From Larix kaempferi (lineage: Eukaryota > Streptophyta > Pinopsida > Pinales > Pinaceae), in contig BSBM01000059.1 in the NCBI GenBank assembly GCA_027924585.1, positions 1,674,001-1,738,000 on the forward strand: a DNA stretch of 64,000 bases, given 5' to 3'. Below are positions 45,405 through 57,349 of the stretch, piece after piece. Numbering within the stretch: position 1 is the stretch's first letter; every line of letters starts with the position of its first letter. The notes beneath the pieces were generated by a model. That model was given only the letters and a program-made list of their open reading frames with translations, did not search any database and was not told where the DNA came from. The translations under genes were made by a program, and so were the position numbers.

Positions 45405-45960
45405 AGTGTCATGGGATACTATTTAAAGGTTAGATTGTTGGAGACAGATAACACATGTATGGTACACTTACATCCATTGAGGTTTGAAAGCTTTTCAAAG
45501 ATAAAAAGACCAAGGACTCTAGATGATTGCGTTCTTTTAGGAAAATATTTTGTGATGAAGGTGATTGAATCTCTAGATAGGAGGTTCACATATCTTCCTA
45601 TATTTAATGTTGCTAAGTTTTTCAGTCCTTGATACTATTGTGAACAAATGGAGGATAGAGACTCTGAAACAAAAAGATGGTTGAAATGCTTATGTGAACA
45701 GTTTAATGCTAGGGACTCACCTATTGTGGATACCACTAAATTTTTCAATGAAATGGATTAATTTATTTGTACGATTTATAAATCATAATCTAAAATGCAT
45801 ATGTTTGGAACATGGAATCTATGTCGAGACGGACCTAGATGGTTTTAAGGCTTTCCCTATTTGATGCGATTGTCGAAAGCTATCTTTGAATTCCAGCAAG
45901 TACAACATTGTGTGATAGAGGCTTCTCAAAATTAAAAATGATTATAAATAATGAAATATT
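45405..45960 (+). pseudogene. hAT-like transposase C-terminal remnant
   Basis: The frame 45411-45632 reads LLGKYFVMKVIESLDRRFTY, LPIFNVAKFFSP. After stops the sequence can still be read EDRDSETKRWLKCLCEQFNA and, later, a dimerisation-like segment near 45885-45960 (IPASTTLCDRGFSKLKMI with frame changes). Layout and spacing resemble the C-terminal part of ZNF862-like hAT transposases. Decayed, with moderate certainty. Confidence 0.4.
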
Positions 45961-45999
45961 AGGACTTTCATTAGTGACATTGGATATTGGTGTAGGAGC

Positions 46000-47411
46000 A
46001 TCGGGGCCATTATCCATGGCAACAAAATGAAGAGGAATCGTTGGGAAGAGTTGAGACTTCCGCAGCACGAGCATGGGAATTTGGGACGAAAAGGTCGGGG
46101 AAGACTAGAAGCCAACTTGAGTTGATCCAACCAAGTCACAGTGAAGACAGAAAGCTAGTCTGTAAACTAGGAGAGTCGGCGGAGAGACTGACGAGATGAC
46201 GACGATGACAACAAGATAGCCGACATAGGTGGCGACGGCGACTATGAAGCAACCGAAGGATATGAAGATGATCAGAGTTGTGGGTAGATCTAGCCGAGGA
46301 TGGATATAGAAGCTATCTGAATGGGTAGCCAAAAGTGAAGGAAAGAGGATGTGTAGACTGGAGAGAAGCAGTTGAGCAGGTAAAGAATGAGATGGTGAAG
46401 AAATTCGATGATCGTGGAGTGGAGTCGACAGGAGGAAAGCAGTTGGAGGAAAGGGCGACTGGTTGAAATGGAGAAGTTGGGCTTGATTCGGACACGAGTA
46501 GAAGACAAATCAAAGAGCATTCAAAGGGAATATCAACTGACTTGGAAGAAGAGGAACACGTGGAGAAGGAGGAAACTTACCAAGTCGTGATAGAGGCGAA
46601 GGACCAATCGAAGAATGGTCTCAACAATGGAAGGGTTGACGGAAGGAGAATTGACGATGAAAATCATGGAAGTAGGATAGGTATATGGAAGTTGACAAGG
46701 GGAAGGTCGACTCCAGGTCTTGTCGAAGGAGGTAGTTGGAAGGAGGCAGGTGAAGAACAACTGGCAGTTAAAGGGAGGTCAGATTTAAAGCCGACGCGGA
46801 GATAGAGGAAGGAGTGCCGACAAGGATCGGTCGGATCGCTCCAAGTAGTATTAGAGTCGGAAGCTGGCCGACGGACAGAAGGTGCTGATGAGGACCAGTT
46901 GGGCAGTGAAAAAAGTTTTAGGTGAAGAGGAGAGCTTGGGATGTAGCCTAAGAGGACATCGACATCATATATGTTGCAGCAGGAGATCGACTGAGAGGAG
47001 AACAAGTTTCTCTCGAGATGCCGATCGACTGGAGAGCCGAAGCGCATAAGGGAAAAGCCACAACGCGAGAGTAGTTGTAGCATTAAATGTAGAGTAACAA
47101 CATTTGTTGGAGATGCCAGTTTGCACAACATGCCAAGGAGAATTCAACAAGAAGCGAGAGGCTTCTAGAAGTTGTAGGAGCGGGAGATTAAGGTGACGGA
47201 TGAAGGTTATAAATACATATCGAAGCATTGAAGAAGGGTTTTGTTTTTGGTAAAAACTTTGACCGCAGGCCAAAGAGTTAGCCTTTGTATGAGAAAACAA
47301 TCACCAACTTTAATTGAGTAGTGAAAATTGTGTATTATGAACAAGGACTTCACCTTGAATGTAATCGTATCATTGCAATTTGATTTTCAGTAATAAATAG
47401 AAAGCCATTAT
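46000..47411 (+). mobile_element. CpG-rich LTR-like block with promoter
   Basis: Purine- and CpG-rich from 46050 to 47060, in contrast to the AT-rich surroundings. TATAAATA at 47210-47217 and AATAAATAG near 47392 look like LTR promoter and polyadenylation signals. The next sequence, TGGTGGCACCATCTGTG (47412-47428), resembles the gypsy primer site TGGCGCCGTCTGTGG with extra bases and changes. Long minus-strand open frames here come from base composition. A single LTR with no partner found in the window. Confidence 0.35.
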
Positions 47412-47428
47412 TGGTGGCACCATCTGTG

Positions 47429-50400
47429 TTGTGTGAATGTTGAGTGTGTGGGTGTCTATTTGTGCTTATGTTGCGTGCTTTGATCGGCAAACCCACTTCC
47501 TCGAGTGGATTCTGCCACCATCATATATGTTAATGTTTCACTCTCTTAGTTTAACTCATGGTCTAAATGGGGTAGATTGGAATGATATTTATTATGTATG
47601 GAATTAAATGAAAACTAGAAAGATTCTTCCTTTGCGAAAATAAATTGATGTTTTCAATGATTTAAGCGCAATACTTTTGAAGAACATCAAATGAATCGAA
47701 GAAAAAATATGTTTTCTTATTTTTTTGTTGTAATTTGCTCATTTATCTAACATAATCATAATTTTGAGGACTTTACTAATTTCAAAGAAAATTTCGTTTT
47801 TTTCTTTGGTTTCATTGAAAATTTACCATTTTTTCATGAATGGAGTGTTCAATTGTTTCAGATTGTAAAAATTTGGAAGGGCAACATTTGTTTTTCGCAT
47901 TTTATTTAAGGGTTTAGTTAATTTACACTTGTTAATTGAAGTGCAATTATTTATATCGCTCTTCGTCTTTTAAAGGCTAGAGGAATATACGCCAATCAGA
48001 TTGAAATTAAGACCCACCCTTAAAATTTGATCATTAATTCTAAAGTTGTAGAGTTCAACTTTATAACATATTTGCGAGGCATGTTTAAGACATAATTAAT
48101 TATATAATATTACATTTTTTATATAAAAATATATATATTAATATAATACAAGTTAAATAGGTTTCTTTATGACCATGTGTATTTTAACTAAAAATATTAA
48201 TAGATAATAGATAAGTTAGAGATTATATCATAGACTACATAAGTTAGAGTTTTGGTGTCCACCACCAGATATATAGTAATCCATCGATGGTCAAATTGCA
48301 TTGACTATTTTTGGTTAACGAAATTATATCTATGTCCTAAAGTTAAACTTTATAATTCAAAAAAAATATCTTTTTAACTATTCTTTAAGACTATTTATCT
48401 ACTATACAATTCGCTAAATGTGTGACATGACCAAGATATGACAACCTTTCATGTTATTGTAGGCGGCGTTGTTATGAGAAAATAAACTTAAAAAAATAGC
48501 CATTTGCTGACCTGACAAGGGTGTTGGATATGGGCCGAATTTTCGTGATTGCGAGCCACACTCCAGCCCTTCCATACCCCGGTCGTCCACAACACACTTC
48601 AATGTTAAGGCGCAACCAAATAGTCTATCAACTTCCACAAGACCATTCAAAAGTAATGGTGTTTCATTCTATGACTATTTATGTATACAGGGGAGTGACA
48701 CGACGATGAAGTAATAACTATTACTACCAGCCCTACTATGTCTCGTACACATTCTTGATTTTCTTCTTATGTTCCGCTGGATTTGTTGGTTGGTTTCTTT
48801 TTACATTCAGATTAAAAGAACAAAGGAAGACAAAGATCAATAGCTATAGTAGATCACTCATACTCCTTTTTTTATCCATATCGTATGTTTAGTATGTTCA
48901 CCTATGTGAGATAACTGATATTTTGACCATAATTTAATTATGTGGTTAGCGAGATGGATTTTGCTATTTTTTACCTTTGAATAATAATATTCCGACATAT
49001 GTACCCTATGCATGCCCGCGTGTCTTAATTACAAACGTTTTACGAGGCATGGACTTTAACTCTCGTCGCTTCTGCCCCTCCGTTCATTCAATCAATTGGT
49101 GCTTCTAGAATTTTCCCTTTGAAGGTGTTCTCAAGTTCGATTCTGCGCACATTCTAGTCCATATTCCAAAATATTCGTGGTAAGGTTTCTCAATCGTTCG
49201 GTTTACAGTGCAGTCAAGTCATGTCTTTGTTGTAGTTTATTTGTATATAATTGATGGGTTATAATAGTGATCCTCCACGTTATTCTGTTGTGGTTTATCA
49301 TCTAGTTACTTGTTACACATGTTTCTCGAGGGTTATTCCTTCAACGTGGGTTAATATGTGTATTTGTGAGAAGGAATGGTATCTTCCTGCGATCTAGGAA
49401 GGGGACCCTTCTTCATCTACACCAAATTGTAAAATATAAACACCTATCAATGCAACTATTCAATTGAAACATTAAGTATTTGGGAATACAGTGAATTTGT
49501 CGATATCTTTGAATTGCCACCTACCATCTCTACACCGTTGTTCGCCATGTATATACAACAAAGTATGGGAGGAAGCTATGGCTCATACTACAAAGATTGA
49601 AAGACTCGTCCCTCCATGACAATACAACTGGAAATGTATGCATTTGGCAATGTTTAGTAGGCCATGAATGCCTGAAACATATTTCCCATTATCCTACACC
49701 ATGCAAGACATTAAAGAGTAAGAAAAGGACATGCAATTGATTTTGAAGCAAATAGAGCCTCGACAATAAATGCATACAACCTGTGACAGATTCCATTCCA
49801 ATTGCAAGCCTCATCCACCGAGTCTAATTTTAAGATTTAAAGTATTACTATCACCTAGTTCCGAATTGAAGCCACACACCTCTAAATATTGCTCTCATGC
49901 CATTCAAAATCAAGGCAGGCTTGAACTTTCTGAGGTAGAAATCGACAATTAAACATAGATTTACTGAAGAAATATTATAATAGCTAATTAGAGATATGGT
50001 AAATTACATAGATTTTTAGGAGTTACAAATTTGGTTTATAATAGCTACTAAAGAAACATTTATTACTACTTTGCATAGATTTGGTAGGATGATTGCTATA
50101 GATTTATCAATAAATCATAATAAATTTTAATGGTGCAATAGCCTTTTTGGTTTTGTGTTTTCACATATATAATGGAAATATAGAATGTTGTTGTTAGGTC
50201 AACAATTTAACGAATCGATAATACTACCTAGCCCTTTACATTTGTTACCCATGAACGCGCCCCAGCTTAACACTTAGTTACGGTAACAACCTTTTACTAA
50301 TTATATTACCCATCTACTTACATACTAATAACTCAACCTTTTTTTAAACCTCATACATTTACCCTCAGCCATGCATATGAACTCAACTATACTTAAATCC

Positions 50401-51020
50401 CTATGAACAAAACTTGACGAATACCACCTTACCTATGGACACCTTTCCGACCTATAACTATCTGACAGCCACTATTCGCCATACGCCTTTTGAGTCTTTA
50501 TATAGTGGATAGATCCCATATAGGCCACCAAAGGACCTAGTAATGTAAGCTTTCTTTGAGCATATATGATGGTCGCTTTAAGAAGTACGTTCCATCCTTA
50601 CTTTCTGTGTCTGCTTTAAGGAAAGTCCTATCATAATGATTCCTTTATGCTGCTTTCTGGTTGCATTATGCCTGCCGAGGAGACCTGCACCCGGGTCTAC
50701 CCCCTCTTTCCTGCAGTTCAGGATGCTAAGTAAGCATGACACATCTAGGCTTGAAGTGCTACCGAACGAGTAGTTGTTTGGAGGATAACTAAAATATTTA
50801 TGCTTACCGAACCTGAGCTTAAGCGGATGTGAAGTTGACGAAGTTAAGATGCCGAAGTAACTAGTGTGAGGTGGCTTGTGCTTTGCTTTTTTTGTTTTTG
50901 GATATGCACGTATATAATGAAATCATTGGGAATAGACTTTGAAAACCTATACATCAGACCTACGCCTTGGGTGGGACTCTTGGAAACCTATGCTGACTTG
51001 GAAACTCTCATCTTTGGTTG
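47429..51020. other. Gene-poor sequence, nothing recognised
   Basis: AT-rich at 47600-48400. The stretch 49040-49250 is less AT-rich but has no clear frame. At 50220-50840 a TATATAG box (near 50500) and mixed-composition sequence might belong to another LTR. No domain found. Confidence 0.25.
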
Positions 51021-51479
51021 GACCTTAAACTCATCAATACCCACTTGGTACGCCTCCTCGGGAACTCGCACTCTGCCTTTGGACTATCCTTTGGAAATCG
51101 GACTTTGGTTGGAATATTCCTGGGAACCTATCATTTGACCTCACCCTTAGGACCTGAAACTCAGCATTTGAAAAATCCTCCCTCAACCTTTTGTTGTATT
51201 CTGATTCTAATGATATGGTATTGGGATATATGGGCATCCTATTCTCCAGGAAGAAAGGATGATAGAGCCATATTATATTATTAAGGAAAGTTGGTGGCAC
51301 TAGATACAGAACTGGGTTCATAGTAACTAGGAGGTAACTAGAAGGGAAGATTGGATACCTTTCTGGAACCTGTAAAACTTGCCATGGATATCTTGAGGGC
51401 CATTCATTGTACAGATCCTCTTAGTAGTTTGTCCATTTCCTTTTTAGTAGTGCATCTGACCTCAAGGTTTTTTCCTTTT

Positions 51480-51800
51480 TTTTATCTGGACCAGTTCATG
51501 TTCTCGGCACAACTATAGTAGTTATGAACCCTGCGAGCAATAGAGTTGTACCGTTCAATTATCTCATTGTTAGCAGATCCCGAGGGGACCCTTTTATCAT
51601 AATAATTGGGTTCGAGGCCTTATCCTCATTCTCGCTCTAAGGCGATCAATCGGAGCGGCCTGTTGGGTATCTTCGTCATAGTCGGTGAACACCTTCAATC
51701 CAAGGATTATAATACTAGTAGTGCTATCATAACCCATGTTTAGCCTCAGCTCCTCTCCTAGGAATGAAGATATCTCCCTACTGTGTCAACAAAAACATCC
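51480..51800 (-). pseudogene. Possible group II intron maturase-like (domain X) fragment
   Basis: On the minus strand, in two frames, the sequence reads APIDRLRARMRIR and then, about 50 bases later, SANNEIIERYNSIARRVHNY followed by YSCAENMN. The pattern E-I-I-x-R-Y-N-S-I-x-R-x-x-x-N-Y-Y-S is the core of maturase domain X, which binds group II intron RNA in organelles. Upstream, FLGEELRLNMGYDSTTSII is open but not recognised. It could come from a nuclear maturase gene or from organelle DNA moved to the nucleus. Short and frameshifted, so the call is tentative. Confidence 0.4.
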
Positions 51801-53580
51801 ATCGGAGGCAATGAAATTGAAATAAATATAGGTTGTAAACCATTGGTCCCTCCAAACTAAGGGTTTTATAGCCTTCCAGGGCTTATAAATGCTTTCAATA
51901 ACAAAATAACTTTTGATTTGAACCATTACAGGGTAGTTACTAAGGATGAAATTTAATCCCTTTGCAAGTAATTCTTTTATCTATAGGGTTTCATTGAGAT
52001 ATACAATTTATAAGTAGAACCTTTCGGGGCTTCTTTCTTTCTTTCCAAAGCTCGAATCACTAATTTGTCACAGAGACTTTGGGTCTGCATGTGAATGTTT
52101 TACATCCCTGTACCTCCACATTTTATTGGAGTTAAATATAAATTATAGTTAAGCTTGTGAGAGCCTTTGTTGCTAGAGTTGTTGGTCCACTGAAAACTCT
52201 GCAGGGCCTTCTCTAGATTTTCATAAGCCTTCATGGAAGGGACCCACCATGAAGAGGAATAAATAGTGTGACAACCAATATTGCACTACAAATTTGGAAT
52301 TGACTCATGAAGGCTAGGAGTTTGGTCATCCATTTTGCTATTTTTTTGTAAACCCTCTACACAACTACCTCTCAAATCTCTTTAGGAAACCTTGGAAGGT
52401 AAAGGGAATTCCAATAAAAAATATGTAACGTACTTGATTCCTTCATTTGTACCTTGAATAAATGGAGCACTTCCATCTCAGATACTCACATGCAATGCTC
52501 TGTAAACTATTGTGGATATTCTACTAGAACAGTTTGTAACAATAGATCATATAATATTCTACAATCTTTTCTCATATAGTGTTTTTACTGTAGATTGTAG
52601 ATTGAATGTTACTAGTTTAATGTCTGAAAACACTGAGATCACTAAAATTGAAATGAAAGAAGTTAAGCAAATAGCACACCATTTACACAATGAACACAAA
52701 ATGTACTTTGGTAAAACCGAATATGAGAAAAGCCTCACTAGAAGGTGAGGCCTATTCTCTTGCTTTTTTATTCTCAGTTATAAATGCAAGTACAAATAAA
52801 GTGCACTCACTGTGGAGTTGCTATGGAAATTGTGGCCTTAATCATTGCGATAGGATCTTTTACTTCCTCTCTCATGCTTCACTATCCCACTCCTAGATCT
52901 TTGTTCTACTATAGAACAATAAATAATACAATAATAATGGAGCTCGCTTTTCTAGCGGCCTAGTATTAAACATAGTCTAGTGTTAGGGTAAGGCTTTATA
53001 TATGCCTCAACCCCCAATTAGTGTTAAGGTTTTGGACCCTCTTTAATCTTCTTGAAGGTTTGACAAAAAAAGGTTGTTTAAGGCATCAAATGGGATTTGG
53101 AAGGTTTTGGACCCCAAATAACCAAAGCGGGACTTACCCATAAAATGGGCCCTACAAGCCAATAGCTTCAATTTTTCCACCTATCGAGTACCAAGATACA
53201 TTACAAAATAGATAATGATCCATTTTTAATTATGCCAATACTTTTATTTGTATATTTTATAGATCTCTATTCAATCTCTTAACATCACAAAGAAAAATGT
53301 AAAAAACACAAATTGCACAAGCATCATTGTTTAGTTCAAGATCATAATTTCTTCATCTTGCTAGATGACAATTACTGATAAATTACTAGTGACAGATCCT
53401 TCTTATAACCCGATCTTGTTGACTCAATTATTTAGCATAAAAGGAATAAAAATAAGGCAATTGACCCAGTAGAATAAACAGATTCACCAACACAGGGAAT
53501 CAGAGTAAAAGCCAGATTCATAGCGATCCACCAGTAGTAGAGTTCTTGGTAAAATATTAAGTAGCCAATCCATATCATCT
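51801..53580. other. No gene recognised
   Basis: Several short frames without domains. The stretch 53170-53400 is AT-rich. Confidence 0.25.
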
Positions 53581-53586
53581 GTTTTC

Positions 53587-53943
53587 TTAAGATCTCGATC
53601 CCATGCCGGTTGATCTATCACCAGTGTATGTGCAAATTGGAATCCTAGCATACTCCCCCACAATTATGATTGCTACCACTTGCCCCCATGACGAGAGGAG
53701 ACGTTCAAATACGTCCTTGTTACCAACGAACGAACAAACAGACGATTCACTGTCCACTGCCAACCTGCCCAGTATGCTTAAGGCATCCACCCAAGTCCAT
53801 GTCACCAAAGCACAACACGTATTAACCATATTCAACAGATTCAACAACACGCCCGCATTCCCCATCCGCATTCTACCATTCACATATTCCCCATAATTCC
53901 CCAGCTCACTTACCCTAACGGAACAATTGTACGGATATTGCAA
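53587..53943 (-). CDS. Uncharacterised open frame, 118 codons
   Basis: An uninterrupted minus frame with a non-repetitive, mixed composition and segments such as NAGVLLNLLNMVNTCCALVT and SESSVCSFVGNKDVFERLLS. I do not recognise the family. The complementary plus frame is also open for 97 codons, which weakens the case for coding. It could be part of a retroelement or a gene fragment. Confidence 0.25.
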   Translation of the reverse strand: MQYPYNCSVRVSELGNYGEYVNGRMRMGNAGVLLNLLNMVNTCCALVTWTWVDALSILGRLAVDSESSVCSFVGNKDVFERLLSSWGQVVAIIIVGEYARIPICTYTGDRSTGMGSRS

Positions 53944-54092
53944 GGGAAATAATACATTCCAATACTCCTACAAATGCACATGGAGGGTGACACAAGGCAT
54001 GTTAATGACATGATACGATCACACGATGAACTCAGAGAGATGAGGTTATTGATAATAGGTTACACTTTGAGGTTAGATTACACAATGAGTGA

Positions 54093-54905
54093 GGTTTGTG
54101 ACCCCCTCATAGAGGTCAACGGAGGCAGTTTTAAACCCCCCTCGTAGACCCCTTCATAGAGACCTACAGGGACGGTTTTGAACCCCCTTCATAGATACCT
54201 ACAAGGGCAGTTGTGAACCCCCCTCATAATCCCCCTCATACAAACCTACAGGGGCGGTTTGGAACCCCCCTAGTGGAGGACTATAGGGGCGGTTTCAAAC
54301 CCCCCTCGCAGAGGCCTATAGGGGCGGTTGTGAACCCCCCTCATATAGTCCTACAGGGGTGGTTTGGAACCCCCCTTGTAAAGGCCTATAGAGGCATTTT
54401 AGAACCCCCCTCGTAGAGGCTTATAGGGGTGGGTTTGAACCCCCCTCGTAGAGGCCTAAAGATGCACTTTGAAACCCCCCTCGTAGAGGCCTATAGGGGC
54501 GGTTTGGAACCCCCCTCGTAGATGCCTATAGGGGTGGTTTGTAACCCCCCTCGTAGATTCCTATAGGGGCGGTTTGGAAACCCCCTCGTAGAGGCCTATA
54601 GGGGCGGTTTGGAACCCCCCTCGTAGAGGCCTACAGAGGCGGTTTAAACCTCCCATGTAGAGACCTACAAGGGGGGTTCTGAACCCCCGTCATCGTAAGC
54701 TATGGGGGCAATTAACAACCCCCCTCATAAACACCTACAATATCAATTTAAAACCCCCCTAATAGACACCTATAGTGGTTGTTAAGAACCCCCCTCATAG
54801 CAAGCTACGGGGGCAGTTTAAACCCCCTCATAGTTTTCTACAAGGTCAATTTAGAACCCCCCTCATAGCCACCTACAATATCAGTTTAGAACCCCCCCTA
54901 TAGCT
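54093..54905. repeat. 35-bp minisatellite, about 23 units
   Basis: The unit reads AACCCCCCTCGTAGAGGCCT then ATAGGGGCGGTTTGG. Successive TCGTA anchors at 54481, 54516, 54551 and 54586 are exactly 35 bases apart. The middle of the array is most regular and both ends are diverged. Each unit can form a hairpin (AACCCCCC against GGGGCGGTT). One strand carries a run of six G and the other a run of four G in each period. 35 is not a multiple of three, so the array is not a protein repeat. Confidence 0.9.
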
Positions 54906-54974
54906 ACCTCTATAGCCATAATAAATCATAATAAAATATATTTTATTAAAAATACCAATATTTCAATATCAATA

Positions 54975-55043
54975 GGGTACGGAGGAATCAAACCACCAAC
55001 CTCCTGCTTGTAAGGCATACACTCTACCATTGAGCTAGCACCC
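54975..55043 (-). tRNA. tRNA-Val(UAC)-like sequence, probably a pseudogene
   Basis: The minus strand reads GGGTGC-TA-GCTC-AATGGTA-GAGT-G, then TATGC-CTTACAA-GCAGG and AGGTT, then GGTGG-TTTGATT-CCTCC-GTACCC. This gives a cloverleaf with anticodon TAC. The acceptor stem has six pairs with one wobble, the anticodon stem has one mismatch and one wobble, and the T stem has one mismatch. The shape and CTTACAAGCAGG loop resemble bacterial/organellar tRNA-Val. The weak stems and short acceptor suggest a decayed or organelle-derived copy. Confidence 0.5.
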
Positions 55044-55440
55044 TTTAAGAGTTAGGGAGACGAGCAACATTAACACTCATATTGCATTATTTTTAAGTCT
55101 AAGAAAAGACAATAAGAATGTTCAGGAGATGATTGTAACAGGATATACACATGTACCCAAATATCTACAGATTATCATGCAAGAGCAACCTGCTCTTTGA
55201 AATCCTCACAAGGCATAAGAACTATAATTCCAAACTTTTTGATTGCTTACTAAAACAACAAAAATGCTGAAAAAAATTGCATACAATTTGCAGACACAAA
55301 TTTCAATCATGTGATATGCATTTCATAACATAGTGCAGTTATTCTTATTGTAGACATGACATAGTGATGCAGTTGAGGAGCTCAATAGTTTGTGCATGGA
55401 AGGCCAATATTAAAGACGAATCATCTTCCATGTTTGTCTG
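55044..55440. other. AT-rich sequence, no gene seen
   Basis: Lies between the tRNA-like sequence and the LINE RNase H fragment. It may be decayed LINE sequence upstream of RNase H, but no RT motif is visible. Confidence 0.25.
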
Positions 55441-55965
55441 TTCAAGGATAAAGCTTACTTTCCATTGGAAGTTTCTCTTTTATCAAATATATCTATAATG
55501 ACATTAGGAAGACTCCTAAAAATAAACCTGAGACAAATAGGGAAATCACATATTAACATATCTAGTGCAAGATGTTTCATTGACAGAACAAGTCAAGGAA
55601 ATCCTGGGAGGTGTAGAGCTGGAAGTGCATTGTTTCTTTCACATTCCATTGGTTTTCTTTCAAAGTTGGGGTGGTAAGGGTTATGCTAATTAAGCAGAAA
55701 TGAAGGCCTTGGCAGCTCTGTTTAGAATTGTAGTGAAGAAAGGATTAGCCTTTGGGTTTATGGATATTCAAAGTTGATCATTGAATGGGTATATATCTAT
55801 CTTCAATAAGTTCTTGATGAGATAAAGCTTCCAATTGGAAGATTTAAATTCATTTCCTTCACTCTTGTATATAGGGAACACAACATGCGGGCTAACAGCC
55901 TCTCAAAGCATGGTTCAGAAGCTTCTGAAAAATACATGGTTCTAGTAGGACACAGGGAGGATTAG
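55440..55965 (+). pseudogene. LINE RNase H domain fragment
   Basis: In shifting frames the sequence follows the RVT_3-type RNase H of plant LINEs: CFIDRTSQGNPGRCRAG (family: DG-S-GNPG), then AEMKALAALFRIVVKKGLAF, and near the end LVYREHNMRANSLSKHGSEA then SEKYM and a TAG. Frameshifts and a stop (near 55770) inactivate it. The sequence after 55965, with GTGAAATGTAACCATTTG and an A/T-rich end near 56100, fits a LINE 3' tail. The 5' parts (endonuclease, RT) are absent, as in 5'-truncated LINE insertions. Confidence 0.7.
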
Positions 55966-56261
55966 ATGGTTCGACAATGGATGATAGTTGTTTATGACTG
56001 ACAAGCTAAATGGTTTATGTATACATGTCTTGTTTCACTTGTGAAATGTAACCATTTGTCTCCTTGAAATATAAAGTTGAGATTTTTTCCTTGGAGAAAA
56101 AGGTAGCATTCTAATTCTTACATAAAGTTTCCAGGAAACGCATGAATGAATGTCTCGTGTGATTTTCACCAGTCCTAAAGTATCAATCTGTATTCTCTAT
56201 TCACAATAATGTCAAGCAGCCAAATAATCAAAGATAAAGAATGCATAGGTTGTGTTGTAGA

Positions 56262-56640
56262 ATACAAGTGACTCACCAAAAGCCAGCTGCTATATAAACT
56301 CATCAGTCTTGATAATTAGCCAATTATTTGGGGTAACTTTGGAAGCCGTTAAAAATTCAACAGCCTTTAACAAGCAATCAATACCCTATATGATACAAAA
56401 ATTTCACCATCTCCCACTTAACTGAGAGCCAATGCTTCAGGCAAGCACAAATACAAGTGACTCACCAAAAGCCAGCTGCTATATAAACTCATCAGTCTTG
56501 ATAATTAACCAATTATTTGGGGTAACTTTGGAAGCCATTAAAAATTCAACAGCCTCTAACAAGCAATCAATACCCTATATGATACAAACATTTCACCATC
56601 TCCCACTTAACTGAGAGCCAATGCTTCAAGCAAGCACAAA
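56262..56640. repeat. 189-bp tandem duplication
   Basis: ACAAGTGACTCACCAAAAGC starts at 56264 and 56453, and the units are almost identical to their ends at ...AGGCAAGCACAAAT and ...AAGCAAGCACAAAT. Few differences, so recent. Confidence 0.85.
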
Positions 56641-57349
56641 TGGTACATCTGATGAAAGGGCCTTCAGCTTTTGACATTTTGAGACTTCCTCTAATGGGGG
56701 AGATCGAGTAAAATGAACCCATAACCTACAGGTTGAAAGATCAATCATCAGAATCTAATAGAGGTATCAAAGAACATAAAAAAAGAACTTAAGGAGAAAA
56801 TAGCAGTGTTGCAGAATGAGCTGCTATGGTACCTATCGGTGGGTAAGGAAGTTGTTATGGTGTAAGTGGAAGGAAGGAAGCACTCAGGTCAAAGGAGTGC
56901 GCTATGTATGCCCAAATAAATGTATCGCTCACCACACTTTCATCTTTGTGCTACCCTGTATGCCCTAAGTTTATTAGTAGATAAATAGGAAAAAGAAGAG
57001 GGAAAGACAGGAGCAGAGCCATAAGCACTAGAAAGGGTGGTGGTTTATGTAGCTTCAGTAAGCAGATTCTAGCTCTGCCACCATAATCAAGCCTTTAGTC
57101 CCTGTACTCTTATGCACAGTTATGTCATTCTCTAGATTTCTGGAATGCAACCTAGTTATGTTTGTCTCAAAACATTTTATATGTTACTCAAAATAACTTG
57201 GCTCAACGATTCTCAAGAACACAAGACTTGGTCCTTTAAGAAATGGTTTGCAAGCAGTCCTCTGCAATGTGGTCTTGATCCCTCCCTTTGGAAGCCAACC
57301 TGTTACTATTACAATCAACACCAAATGATATCCTCTGGATGATGAAAAA

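Noticed and set aside
46664-47131. Minus-strand 155-codon open frame
   Set aside because: Composition-driven: the plus strand is purine-rich and CpG-rich, overlapping frames on both strands are open, and no domain is visible.
54213-54416. Open frame through the minisatellite
   Set aside because: The 35-bp period is not a multiple of three, so the open stretch reflects lack of stop triplets in the unit and not a protein.
54093-54905. CRISPR-like array
   Set aside because: Units are tandem with no unique spacers, and this is a eukaryotic nuclear sequence. It is a minisatellite.
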